NCBI GenBank assembly: GCA_965249895.1
Contig: CBDFNC010000004.1
Location: forward strand, 1,240,001 to 1,304,000
Direction: 5' to 3'
Length of the DNA stretch: 64,000 bases
Source: CBDFNC01 sp965249895
GTDB taxonomy: Bacteria > Pseudomonadota > Gammaproteobacteria > Enterobacterales > CBDFNC01
Shown here: in pieces, positions 42,155-50,591 of the stretch
Numbering within the stretch: position 1 is the stretch's first letter
Layout: every line of letters begins with the position of its first letter
Position numbers and translations under genes: made by a program
The notes under the pieces: model-generated
Told to the model about the DNA's origin: nothing
Databases searched by the model: none
What the model saw: the letters and a program-made list of their open reading frames with translations, nothing else

Positions 42155-43921
42155 TTAATATACTCTTGCCTTCGGCGGGAAGGCCTCGCGGAAGTTAGGC
42201 GACATGTTGACGTCACGCTTTCTCATGGCTTCCGTTTCAGGGTTATAGATGGTGTGGCATAGCCAGTTTTCATCATCACGCTCCTCAAAATCGGCACGAG
42301 CATGGGCGCCACGACTCTCGGTACGATAGTTTGCCGCGACGGCAGTGGCGTACGCTGTTTCCATCAGGTTATCCAGTTCCAGACACTCAATACGCTGGGT
42401 ATTGAATTCCATACTGGTATCATCCAATTTGGCGTTTTTCAGGCGTTCGCGTATCTCTTTAAGCTCTGCCAGCCCTTCGGCCATGGCGGCGCCTTCACGG
42501 AACACCGAGAAGTTTTTCTGCATACACATTTGCATATCTTTGCGGAGCTGCACCGGATCTTCGGTACCCGTGCCACTTTCCCAGCGATTAAAGCGGGCAA
42601 GTGCTGCATCGATATTTTCTTCCGATGCTTCTTTGAGATCTTTCAATGAATCCAGGGCAGTGCCCAGGTGTTGACCCGCAGCGCGGCCAAAGACCACAAG
42701 ATCAAGCAGTGAGTTACCACCCAAGCGGTTGGCGCCGTGAACGGATACGCTGGCAATTTCACCCACAGCAAACAGGCCTCTGACTTCAATGTCGTTGCCG
42801 TTTTCGTCTACCTTAAGCACCTGACCATTCACATTGGTAGGTACGCCACCCATCATATAGTGGCAGGTTGGGATAATTGGGATAGGCTCTTTAACCGGAT
42901 CCACATGGGCAAAGGTACGGGACAGTTCACAGATACCCGGCAGTTTGGACTCCAGAGTCTCTTTACCTAAGTGATCCATCTTCAGCTTGATATGCGGACC
43001 CCACGGACCATCGCAACCACGACCTTCACGAATTTCAATCATGATAGAGCGGGCCACAACATCACGGCCCGCCAAGTCTTTGGCATTAGGCGCGTAGCGC
43101 TCCATAAAACGCTCACCGTCCTTGTTCAGCAGGTAACCGCCTTCACCACGGCAACCTTCGGTAACCAGTACGCCGGCGCCAGCAATCCCCGTTGGGTGGA
43201 ACTGCCACATTTCAATATCTTGTAAAGGAACACCGGCACGTGTCGCCATCCCGACGCCATCGCCCGTGTTGATATGGGCGTTGGTGGTGGACGAGAAGAT
43301 ACGTCCTGCACCGCCGGTGGCCAATACCACTGCCTTAGCCTTGAAATAAACCACTTCACCGGATTCGATATCGATGGCGGTACAGCCTACAACATCGCCG
43401 TCGTCGTTTTTCACTAAGTCCAATGCATACCATTCGGAGAAAACGATGGTGTTATTTTTTATGTTCTGCTGATAAAGGGTATGTAACAGGGCGTGCCCGG
43501 TACGGTCAGCCGCCGCCGCCGTTCGCGCCGCCTGCTCGCCGCCGAAATTCTTCGACTGGCCGCCGAAGGGACGCTGGTATACACTGCCATTTTCGAAACG
43601 TGAAAAAGGCAAACCCATGTTCTCGAGTTCGGTAATGGCTTCTGGACCGGCTTTACACATAAATTCGATGGCGTCCTGGTCACCGATATAATCGGAGCCT
43701 TTCACCGTATCGTACATGTGCCATTCCCAGTTATCTTCATGAGAGTTGCCTAGCGCAACTGTAATACCACCCTGAGCGGATACTGTATGAGAACGGGTTG
43801 GGAATACTTTGGAAAGCAGCGCACAGCTTTTACCTTCTTTAGAAATCTGTAGCGCAGCGCGCATACCGGCGCCACCGGCACCGATGACTACAGCATCAAA
43901 TTCACGAACTGGAATACTCAA
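42155..43921 (-). CDS. sdhA: Succinate dehydrogenase flavoprotein subunit
   Basis: 588 residues if translation starts at the TTG at 43921, which gives the family N-terminus MSIPVREFDAVVIGAGGAGM and overlaps the sdhD stop by two bases. A GTG at 43933 would add four unusual residues and is the alternative. The FAD dinucleotide-binding motif is VIGAGGAGMRAAL. The FAD-linking His is in FPTRSHTVSAQGG. Active-site residues lie in HPTGIAG and in GREVVARS-type (GRDVVARSIMIEI) and GANRLGGNSLLDLVVFG motifs. It oxidises succinate to fumarate in the TCA cycle and respiratory chain. No ATG is available at the homologous start. Confidence 0.96.
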   Translation of the reverse strand: MSIPVREFDAVVIGAGGAGMRAALQISKEGKSCALLSKVFPTRSHTVSAQGGITVALGNSHEDNWEWHMYDTVKGSDYIGDQDAIEFMCKAGPEAITELENMGLPFSRFENGSVYQRPFGGQSKNFGGEQAARTAAAADRTGHALLHTLYQQNIKNNTIVFSEWYALDLVKNDDGDVVGCTAIDIESGEVVYFKAKAVVLATGGAGRIFSSTTNAHINTGDGVGMATRAGVPLQDIEMWQFHPTGIAGAGVLVTEGCRGEGGYLLNKDGERFMERYAPNAKDLAGRDVVARSIMIEIREGRGCDGPWGPHIKLKMDHLGKETLESKLPGICELSRTFAHVDPVKEPIPIIPTCHYMMGGVPTNVNGQVLKVDENGNDIEVRGLFAVGEIASVSVHGANRLGGNSLLDLVVFGRAAGQHLGTALDSLKDLKEASEENIDAALARFNRWESGTGTEDPVQLRKDMQMCMQKNFSVFREGAAMAEGLAELKEIRERLKNAKLDDTSMEFNTQRIECLELDNLMETAYATAVAANYRTESRGAHARADFEERDDENWLCHTIYNPETEAMRKRDVNMSPNFREAFPPKARVY

Positions 43922-44265
43922 GACACACCCCACAGAACAGAAAAGCCAACGAATACGTATATAAATGCTACCGCAGTCAAGCTAAACTGCAGCGCGCCGC
44001 GCAACAGCGCAGGTTTAACGTAATCGGTTAGCACTTGCCACAAGCCAATCCAGGCATGGATAAGCATGGATACCAGGGCCATCATAGTGAAAGCCTTAGT
44101 AAAGGTGGAAGCGAAAAAGCCGCTCCAGACGTCATACGTCAAGTCGGTGGTGGCGATGAAACCTACCAGATACAGGGTGTACAAGGTCATGATAATGGCA
44201 GTTGCACGGATCAGAATGAAATCGTGAACGCCACTTCGACCGAAGGTGGCAGCGTTATTTACCAT
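43918..44265 (-). CDS. sdhD: Succinate dehydrogenase membrane anchor subunit D
   Basis: 115 residues from the ATG at 44265 (MVNNAATFGRSGVHDFILIRATAI), which matches the family N-terminus. The open frame upstream to 44424 is antisense-like sequence inside sdhC and is rejected. Three membrane helices carry the heme-ligand His in LIHAWIGLWQVLTDYV and the quinone-site region RATA. It overlaps the sdhC stop by 7 bp and the sdhA start, indicating tight coupling. Confidence 0.94.
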   Translation of the reverse strand: MVNNAATFGRSGVHDFILIRATAIIMTLYTLYLVGFIATTDLTYDVWSGFFASTFTKAFTMMALVSMLIHAWIGLWQVLTDYVKPALLRGALQFSLTAVAFIYVFVGFSVLWGVS

Positions 44266-44654
44266 ACCATTACCCCCGCTAGTAGTGATAAAACGACAGT
44301 GATGGCGAAAGCTACTTTCGCGCTTTGAGATGCAGACTCCATCTCTTCCCAATACCCCAGATCCATTATCACGTGACGAACGCCAACCACGATATGATAA
44401 GCAAGTGCCGTGAGGGTTCCCCAAAGGATGAATTTGATTAAAAAGTTATCTGACAGGCCAGCAACATTTTCAAATCCTTCCGGTGAGCCCAGGGACTCCG
44501 CCAGTAGCCATAGCATAATAGCTAAAGCAACAAACACGATAATTCCAGAGACACGGTGCACAATGGATGCAATGGCAGTAACAGGAAAGTCAATAGTCTG
44601 TAGATCGAGGTTTACAGGTCTTTGCTTCTTCACGGTGTTGCCCACTCGGCTCAT
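44259..44654 (-). CDS. sdhC: Succinate dehydrogenase cytochrome b556 subunit C
   Basis: 131 residues with three membrane helices. VKKQRPVNLDLQTIDFPVTAIASIVHRVSG is the conserved N-terminal motif with quinone-site residues Ser and Arg. The heme-ligand His lies in YHIVVGVRHVIMDLG. It is the first gene of the sdhCDAB-sucABCD block and is divergent from gltA, the standard arrangement in many gammaproteobacteria. Start codon choice at 44654 is supported by homology; the ribosome site is weak. Confidence 0.94.
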   Translation of the reverse strand: MSRVGNTVKKQRPVNLDLQTIDFPVTAIASIVHRVSGIIVFVALAIMLWLLAESLGSPEGFENVAGLSDNFLIKFILWGTLTALAYHIVVGVRHVIMDLGYWEEMESASQSAKVAFAITVVLSLLAGVMVW

Positions 44655-45078
44655 TAAGAGCCTTTTGATTATTGTTATATTCTCCAGCTAACCATAAGAG
44701 ATACCTGGTTACCTCACACTCTCACTAATGACAATGTAGTTAACAGGGTACTTCGAATTGTTAATTGGTTGTTAGGACAATTGACACCGGAAAGGCAGAA
44801 AATACGGGATTTAGCTGCCTAGCCAGATGGCGTCAACTAAGCCACAACAAACCATCCGGAGACCTCGGCGCAAAGTATACGTAGGGCTAAAAGATTTTAC
44901 AATCATGTTTCAACATTAAGGAACAAATTCTGTCGAAAACAAGTAACTCACTATAATTCTTTCATTAACAAGTCGATGATATAAGCCCAACAAATTGACA
45001 TTTGCCGATTTGATCTGTAGTACTATGCGGCGTTTGTTATCCCGACTTGCATTATAAAAAGAGCAAAGGAGACGTGCT
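44655..45078. promoter_or_regulatory. Divergent sdhC/gltA regulatory region
   Basis: The 424-bp gene-free region should hold the promoters for the two TCA transcripts. For gltA, TTGACA at 44995-45000, a 17-bp spacer and TAGTAC at 45018-45023 (or TACTAT at 45021) form a fair sigma-70 match. Toward sdhC no clear promoter was resolved; TTGACA at 44773 is on the gltA strand. Operators for ArcA, CRP or similar regulators are expected here but not demonstrated. Confidence 0.45.
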
Positions 45079-46365
45079 ATGGCTAACAATAAAGCCACAC
45101 TTACACTACCCGGCCAGGAACCTATTGAGCTGCCGATTATGGAAGGCGCAGCTGGCCATCCGGTGATTGATGTTCGCGGCTTAGGCGCACATGGATATTT
45201 TACTTTTGACCCGGGCTTTCTCGCTACCGCGTCGTGTGAATCCGATATTACCTTTATCAATGGCAGCAAGGGCATCTTGCTCCACCGCGGCTTCCCCATC
45301 GATCAACTGGCCAAGAATGCCGACTACCTGGAAGTCTGCTACATCTTGCTATACGGTGAAGCCCCAACCAGAGAGCAATACGACGAATTCCATCACATAG
45401 TCACTCAGCACAGCATGGTGCATGAGCAGCTAACGGATTTCTTCTCCGGTTTCCGCCGCGATTCTCACCCCATGTCTATCATGTGTGGTGTAACGGGCGC
45501 CCTGTCTGCGTTCTACCACGACTCTTTGGATATCTCCGACGCGCGTCATCGTGAAATCGCCGCTTACCGTTTGATCTCCAAGATCCCAACACTGGCAGCC
45601 ATGAGTTACAAATATTCCATCGGCCAGCCTTTTGTCTACCCACGTAATGACCTGAGCTATGCGGGTAACTTCCTGCATATGATGTTTGCCGTGCCGTGTG
45701 AAGAGTATAAGGTTAACCCTATACTGGAACGAGCTATGGACCGCATCCTGATCTTGCATGCCGACCACGAGCAAAACGCTTCAACGTCTACTGTACGTTT
45801 AGCAGGCTCTTCCGGCGCTAACCCGTTTGCCTGTATTGCCGCAGGTATTGCATCCCTTTGGGGACCGGCTCACGGCGGTGCCAACGAAGCATGTCTGAAG
45901 ATGCTGGAAGAAATTGGCGATGTGTCTAACATCGATGAGTATGTTGCCAGAGCAAAAGATAAAGATGACCCATTCCGTCTGATGGGCTTCGGTCACCGTG
46001 TCTATAAGAGCCATGATCCGCGCGCTACAGTGATGCGCGAGACCTGTCACGAAGTGCTCGAAGAGCTTAACGTCGACGATCCACTGCTAGCTGTCGCCAT
46101 GAAGCTGGAAAAAATTGCCCTGGAAGACCCGTACTTTATCGAAAAGAAGCTGTACCCAAATGTCGACTTCTACTCGGGTATCATTCTAAAGGCCATGGGT
46201 ATTCCAACGTCCATGTTTACTGTAATTTTTGCTCTGGCAAGAACTGTGGGCTGGATCGCACATTGGAACGAAATGTTAAGTCAACCAGGACAGAAGATTG
46301 GTCGTCCTCGCCAGCTATACACGGGTTACACAGAACGCGAATTCAAATCCATTGATGAGCGCTAA
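45079..46365 (+). CDS. gltA: Citrate synthase
   Basis: 428 residues, the type II (hexameric, NADH-sensitive class) length. Catalytic residues are seen in WGPAHGGANEACLKML (His), GFGHRVYKSHDPRA (His) and the Asp of NVDFYSGIIL. The N-terminal beta-rich segment (KATLTLPGQEPIELPIMEG) is typical of this class. It condenses oxaloacetate and acetyl-CoA. AAAGGAG lies upstream of the ATG. It is monocistronic, with a strong terminator 18 bp after the stop. Confidence 0.97.
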   Translation: MANNKATLTLPGQEPIELPIMEGAAGHPVIDVRGLGAHGYFTFDPGFLATASCESDITFINGSKGILLHRGFPIDQLAKNADYLEVCYILLYGEAPTREQYDEFHHIVTQHSMVHEQLTDFFSGFRRDSHPMSIMCGVTGALSAFYHDSLDISDARHREIAAYRLISKIPTLAAMSYKYSIGQPFVYPRNDLSYAGNFLHMMFAVPCEEYKVNPILERAMDRILILHADHEQNASTSTVRLAGSSGANPFACIAAGIASLWGPAHGGANEACLKMLEEIGDVSNIDEYVARAKDKDDPFRLMGFGHRVYKSHDPRATVMRETCHEVLEELNVDDPLLAVAMKLEKIALEDPYFIEKKLYPNVDFYSGIILKAMGIPTSMFTVIFALARTVGWIAHWNEMLSQPGQKIGRPRQLYTGYTEREFKSIDER

Positions 46366-46382
46366 TCTGTTTTAGTCATATC

Positions 46383-46412
46383 AAAAAAGGAGGTCTGTTG
46401 ACCTCCTTTTTT
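46383..46412 (+). terminator. Rho-independent terminator of gltA
   Basis: The perfect stem AAAAAAGGAGGT/ACCTCCTTTTTT with a 6-base loop is followed by more T residues. Confidence 0.92.
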
Positions 46413-46479
46413 TTGTTCAATTAACCTGTCCTGGGTTTTCGTTAATCTGCTCTGTTTGTTTAGTAACGAGGTTAATACG

Positions 46480-46842
46480 ATGAAATACCTTGCTTTATTA
46501 CCTGTAGTTGCGCTAATTTCCGGCTGCGCCAACTTTTCCATGGACAAGCTGTCTGTGGGCAATATGGGTGACGGTCAGCTGTCTGAGCAAAACCTGCTCT
46601 ATGTTGATGCGCAAAAAGTACACTGTACTGGCGTTGGCCCCATGACCTGCTTAAAAGTAAGAAGCTCGCCGGCAGAAGAGTGGCAGTTATTATATAGTCG
46701 AATTGAAGGATTTGAGCATCAAGCTGGCTACCTCTATCAACTAAAAATCAAGAAAACGCAGGTGGAAAATCCGCCAGCTGATGGTTCAAGTATTCGCTAC
46801 CAGTTGATCAAGCTGATTGGGAAACAGAAGCTGGATAAATAA
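46480..46842 (+). CDS. Small lipoprotein of unknown function
   Basis: 120 residues from the ATG at 46480, which has GAGG upstream. The lipoprotein signal is MKYLALLPVVALISGC, with the lipobox ISGC and Cys16 as the lipidated residue. The mature part contains two further Cys (VHCTGVGPMTCLKVR), then WQLLYSRIEGFEHQAGYLYQL. That part resembles the DUF4377 pattern (C-x5-7-C-L-V-R, W-x-F-Y-x-x-I-x-G-F-x-Y-x-x-G-Y-x-Y-x-L-x-V). This family assignment is from memory and moderately sure. Probably outer-membrane attached. It stands alone between gltA and the convergent kdsB. Confidence 0.75.
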   Translation: MKYLALLPVVALISGCANFSMDKLSVGNMGDGQLSEQNLLYVDAQKVHCTGVGPMTCLKVRSSPAEEWQLLYSRIEGFEHQAGYLYQLKIKKTQVENPPADGSSIRYQLIKLIGKQKLDK

Positions 46843-46864
46843 AAGACCGTTTGGCCTTTTATTT
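46837..46864. terminator. Terminator hairpin after the lipoprotein gene
   Basis: AAATAAAAGACC/GGCCTTTTATTT has one mismatch and a 4-base loop. It includes the stop codon, and the T-rich right arm suits the plus strand. Confidence 0.7.
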
Positions 46865-46922
46865 ACTATAGCGCCGTTAACAGTTTGGCCTCCCGTTACA
46901 GTGATTTAGTTTGTACCGGGCT

Positions 46923-47657
46923 TTAGATAACTGTCCTGACTCTTTGCAGATCTTCTTCAGTATCCACGCCCGCTAAGGGAGCAACAAGCGCCTGTGCGAC
47001 GTGGATTTTTTCCCCGTACCAAAGCACGCGTAACTGCTCCAATTTTTCAATTTGCTCCAGCGGTGACACTTGCCAACTAATGTACTGATTGATAAAGCCG
47101 GCGCGATACGCATAGATACCTATGTGGCGTTGTAATACGCGTTCTGCGTTGTTCTTTTCGCCTTTGAATCCATCCCTGTCCCAGGGTATGCTGGCACGGC
47201 TGAAGTACAAAGCGTGGCCATTGATATCGGCGACCACTTTTACTGCATTTGGGTTAAAAATTTCCTCATCATGGGTAATGGGAACAGACAAGGTAGCCAT
47301 TTTTGCTTCGGTAGCGGCCAGATTATTTGCAACTTGAGCAATGATTTCAGACGGTATCAGCGGCTCATCACCTTGCACGTTAACGATAATCTCATCGTCG
47401 GCTAATCCGAGCTTATTTACAACCTCAGCCAGTCGCTCAGTGCCGGATTCATGGTCTTTTGAAGTCATGCAAACTTCACAACTAAGAGCATCCCGAATGC
47501 GCTGGTCATCGGTGGCCACGATCACTCGCTTAGCACCGCAGGCAAGGGCCTTGTCCACTACGTGCTGGACCATGGGTTTGCCGGCAATATCGAGCAAGGG
47601 TTTTCCAGGTAAACGCGTAGAGTCATAACGTGCAGGAATGATCACTGTAAAACTCAT
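46923..47657 (-). CDS. kdsB: 3-deoxy-manno-octulosonate cytidylyltransferase
   Basis: 244 residues. The nucleotidyltransferase signature is IIPARYDSTRLPGKPL (near 5-20), then VATDD, NVQGDEPLIP and YFSRASIPWDRD. It activates Kdo as CMP-Kdo for lipopolysaccharide inner core synthesis. It overlaps the ycaR stop by 4 bp. Last gene of the msbA-lpxK-ycaR-kdsB set. Confidence 0.97.
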   Translation of the reverse strand: MSFTVIIPARYDSTRLPGKPLLDIAGKPMVQHVVDKALACGAKRVIVATDDQRIRDALSCEVCMTSKDHESGTERLAEVVNKLGLADDEIIVNVQGDEPLIPSEIIAQVANNLAATEAKMATLSVPITHDEEIFNPNAVKVVADINGHALYFSRASIPWDRDGFKGEKNNAERVLQRHIGIYAYRAGFINQYISWQVSPLEQIEKLEQLRVLWYGEKIHVAQALVAPLAGVDTEEDLQRVRTVI

Positions 47658-47842
47658 AGATTAACCTCCTCCGGGCTAAGCAGACGCGCTTTGTTCTCCA
47701 GTAATACAGGGATCCCCTCTGTTACCGGATACGCCAGGCGATCTCCCTTGCAGACCAGTTCATTGTTCTTTTTATCGTAATGAAGCTTACCTTTACACAC
47801 GGGGCAGGCAATGATTTCCATCAGGTTATGATCGAGTAACAT
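47654..47842 (-). CDS. ycaR: Trm112/YcaR-family small zinc-ribbon-like protein
   Basis: 62 residues. IIACPVCKGKL and ELVCKGDRLAYPVTEGIPVLL are the family hallmarks. The second Cys pair is reduced to one Cys, as in many YcaR proteins. Its role in bacteria is not settled; the fixed location between lpxK and kdsB suggests a link to lipid A/Kdo synthesis. It overlaps kdsB by 4 bp and follows lpxK by 3 bp. Confidence 0.93.
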   Translation of the reverse strand: MLLDHNLMEIIACPVCKGKLHYDKKNNELVCKGDRLAYPVTEGIPVLLENKARLLSPEEVNL

Positions 47843-47845
47843 GGT

Positions 47846-48814
47846 TTAGTTTCCTTGAGATAAGGTCTGTATCTTAGTTGTAATTTGTCTCATCACTTGG
47901 GGTGGCAGCACGGCATCCACAGGTAAGTACCACCAGTTGTCTCTGGCAAACCCCAGGCATTTTACAGCGTCTTTTTCAGTCATTAATAAGGGCAGCCGGG
48001 GATCAAACTGAGCAAAGTCGCTTTCCTTGTAAGCATAGTGATCACTGAATGGCACCGCCTTCTCCAACTCGAAGCCCAGACCGGTTAACGTGTTAAAAAA
48101 ACGGGGGGGATGGCCAATCGCGGCGCAAGCGTTAACTGTTTGGGTTTCCAGCCCCACGTCATCCGTAACCAGGGACTGCATCTTTCCCGGGGCCAGCGAC
48201 ATCGGGTACTCACCGGACTTGGGTTCGCCACCATTGTTAATTACAAGGTCCACCGTATTAATACGGGACAGGCCTTCGCGTAAAGGCCCCATGGGCAGAT
48301 AACAGCCATTACCAAAGCGTCGCTCGCCATCCACCACAACTATTTCTATATCCCGTTGCAGATGGTAATGCTGCAAGCCATCATCCGAAATAATAACATC
48401 CACATCACTGTTATCCAGCAGGTGCTGCGCCGCCTCCGCCCGCTTTGGGGACACTACTACAGGGCAGCCCGTTCGCCTGTATATCAACACAGGCTCATCG
48501 CCCGCTTCTGATCCTAGTGTCTGCGTCTCGAGCAATAGGGGGTAGCGTTCACTCTTACCGCCATACCCACGGCTGATCACCCCGGGTTTAAACCCCCGCT
48601 GTTTCAGCTGTTCGCACAAATACACCACCACAGGGGTTTTGCCATTGCCGCCAACGGTGATATTACCCACCACGATGACGGGGGCATCTACCCTGACCGA
48701 GGTGAGTAAGCCCTTGTTAAACAAGATCCGGCGTGAGTTGCTTAGCAGATAAAACAACGCAGCCAGGGGTAAGAACAACCAACGTAAAGCGCTAGAGCGG
48801 TACCAGAACTGCAT
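47846..48814 (-). CDS. lpxK: Tetraacyldisaccharide 4'-kinase
   Basis: 322 residues. The P-loop is VGNITVGGNGKTPVV (near 50-64), preceded by an N-terminal membrane-associated helix (WLFLPLAALFYLLSN). VISRGYGGKS and SDDGLQHYHLQRDIEIVVVDG are family motifs carrying the catalytic Asp-His pair. It phosphorylates the 4' position of the lipid A precursor at the inner membrane. It follows msbA by 2 bp. Confidence 0.97.
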   Translation of the reverse strand: MQFWYRSSALRWLFLPLAALFYLLSNSRRILFNKGLLTSVRVDAPVIVVGNITVGGNGKTPVVVYLCEQLKQRGFKPGVISRGYGGKSERYPLLLETQTLGSEAGDEPVLIYRRTGCPVVVSPKRAEAAQHLLDNSDVDVIISDDGLQHYHLQRDIEIVVVDGERRFGNGCYLPMGPLREGLSRINTVDLVINNGGEPKSGEYPMSLAPGKMQSLVTDDVGLETQTVNACAAIGHPPRFFNTLTGLGFELEKAVPFSDHYAYKESDFAQFDPRLPLLMTEKDAVKCLGFARDNWWYLPVDAVLPPQVMRQITTKIQTLSQGN

Positions 48815-48816
48815 GA

Positions 48817-50565
48817 TCAGTTAGCCGACCGTTGCAAGTTATGCAAGCCAAAATAGGCGCCTTTTTCAGCCAATAAGCCATTGTGGTGACCACGCTCCAC
48901 TATCTGACCTTCATCCACCACCAGTATTTCATCGGCATTTTCTATGGTGGACAAACGGTGAGCGATCACGATTGAAGTGCGGTTTTTCTGTAGCTCATCC
49001 AGGGCAGCCTGAATATGTCGCTCCGACTCCGTATCCAGGGCGGAAGTCGCCTCGTCCAGGATAAGAATAGGAGCGTCCCGCAATAACGCCCTGGCAATGG
49101 CGATACGTTGGCGCTGGCCACCGGAAAGCATAACCCCATTTTCCCCCACCACAGTATCGAGACCGTCCGGAAAGGACTCTATAAACTCAAGGGCATGGGC
49201 GGTTTTTGCCGCATTGATGATGTCTTCCCGGCTATATTTATCCTCGGTGGCATAAGCAATGTTATTCGCTATGGTATCGTTGAACAGGTGCACGTTCTGG
49301 GAAACAAAGGCCAATTGTCCCCTGAGATCTCGCAGTGAAATATCCTGCACATCTACCCCATCCAAACTGATGCTACCGCTATCTATGGTGTAAAAGCGGG
49401 TCAAAAGCGACGCTATCGTAGATTTGCCGCTACCAGAACGACCAACCAGGGCCACAGTTTTACCCACGGGCAAGTCAAAGCTTACATTTTTCAGCGCCGG
49501 CTCATCGGCGGTTGGATAGGTAAAGGTCACATTTTTAAATTCGATATGCCCTTTTGCTTTCTGCAAACGTTCAGTGCCTGTGTCTTTTTCAGTCTCTGTG
49601 TCCAGTAAACCAAATAAGCTGTCACAAGCCGCCAGCGCTTTCTGAATTTCGTTATTCACCTGGGTCACTGCACGTATTGGTTTTAACAAGGCGAACATAG
49701 AGGTCACTATCAGGGTAAAGGTGCCTGGGGTTAGGGTCTCCATCACTTCCGGGAAGGTCGCCAGGTATAAGATAAAGGACAGTGCGATGGAAGCGATAAA
49801 CTGGATCACGGGCACACTGACAGCCTGGGCTGTCACCATTTTCATATTTTGTTGGCGAACATAATTGCTAACCCGTGCGAAGCGACTTTTCTCAACCTGC
49901 TGGCCGCCAAACATCAGCACTTCTTTATGCCCCTTAAGCATTTGCTCCGATGACGTGGTAACGGATCCCATGGCATCTTGCAATTGATGGCCTATACGAC
50001 GAAAACGCTTGCTCACTACGCTTATCACCACACCGACTATGGGGCCGATAATAAAGAAGATCAGCGAAAGCTGCCAGCTCTGATAAAACATCATGGCAAG
50101 CAGGGCGATGACCATAGCACCTTCCCTGAACAAACTAACCAGAGTATTACTGGCGGCGCTGGAAACCTGGTTACAGTCGTAGGTAATTTTGGACAGCAGA
50201 TCACCTGTATTTCGTTTATCGAAAAACTCCACCGGCATCGACATCATTTGGTTAAATACCTGACGCTGTAGGTTCATCACCACATGGTTTCCTACCCAGG
50301 CCATGCAATAGGTGCTGAGAAATGCAGCTATCCCCCTTACCATTACAATCAGCAACACAAAGATAGGCATAAAGGTAAGCACATCCGGGTTTTTGCCCGT
50401 GAGCCCTTCATCAAGCAGGGGCTTAAGGGAGTAAAGAAAGGTTGCATCCACGGCGGCATAACCTACCATGCCGACAATACCGCCAATTAAGCCCAGTTTT
50501 TTGTCTTTTACGTATGAGATTAGGCGTTTAAAACTGACCCAAGAGCTGGTTTGCTGATGCTTCAT
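48817..50565 (-). CDS. msbA: Lipid A export ATP-binding/permease protein
   Basis: 582 residues from the ATG at 50565, equal to the classic MsbA length; an upstream in-frame TTG at 50586 is less likely. A six-helix transmembrane domain (about 1-315) is followed by an ABC ATPase with Walker A GRSGSGKS, the signature MLSGGQRQRIAIARAL, Walker B ILILDEATSALD and the switch His in VIAHRLSTI. It flips core-lipid A across the inner membrane. It is preceded by comEC and followed by lpxK, a conserved gammaproteobacterial order. Confidence 0.96.
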   Translation of the reverse strand: MKHQQTSSWVSFKRLISYVKDKKLGLIGGIVGMVGYAAVDATFLYSLKPLLDEGLTGKNPDVLTFMPIFVLLIVMVRGIAAFLSTYCMAWVGNHVVMNLQRQVFNQMMSMPVEFFDKRNTGDLLSKITYDCNQVSSAASNTLVSLFREGAMVIALLAMMFYQSWQLSLIFFIIGPIVGVVISVVSKRFRRIGHQLQDAMGSVTTSSEQMLKGHKEVLMFGGQQVEKSRFARVSNYVRQQNMKMVTAQAVSVPVIQFIASIALSFILYLATFPEVMETLTPGTFTLIVTSMFALLKPIRAVTQVNNEIQKALAACDSLFGLLDTETEKDTGTERLQKAKGHIEFKNVTFTYPTADEPALKNVSFDLPVGKTVALVGRSGSGKSTIASLLTRFYTIDSGSISLDGVDVQDISLRDLRGQLAFVSQNVHLFNDTIANNIAYATEDKYSREDIINAAKTAHALEFIESFPDGLDTVVGENGVMLSGGQRQRIAIARALLRDAPILILDEATSALDTESERHIQAALDELQKNRTSIVIAHRLSTIENADEILVVDEGQIVERGHHNGLLAEKGAYFGLHNLQRSAN

Positions 50566-50591
50566 CAATGATCTTTTGCTAGCCAAAAAGG

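Noticed and set aside
44265..44424. N-terminal extension of sdhD
   Set aside because: The extension lies within sdhC, lacks homology, and the family N-terminus begins at the ATG at 44265.
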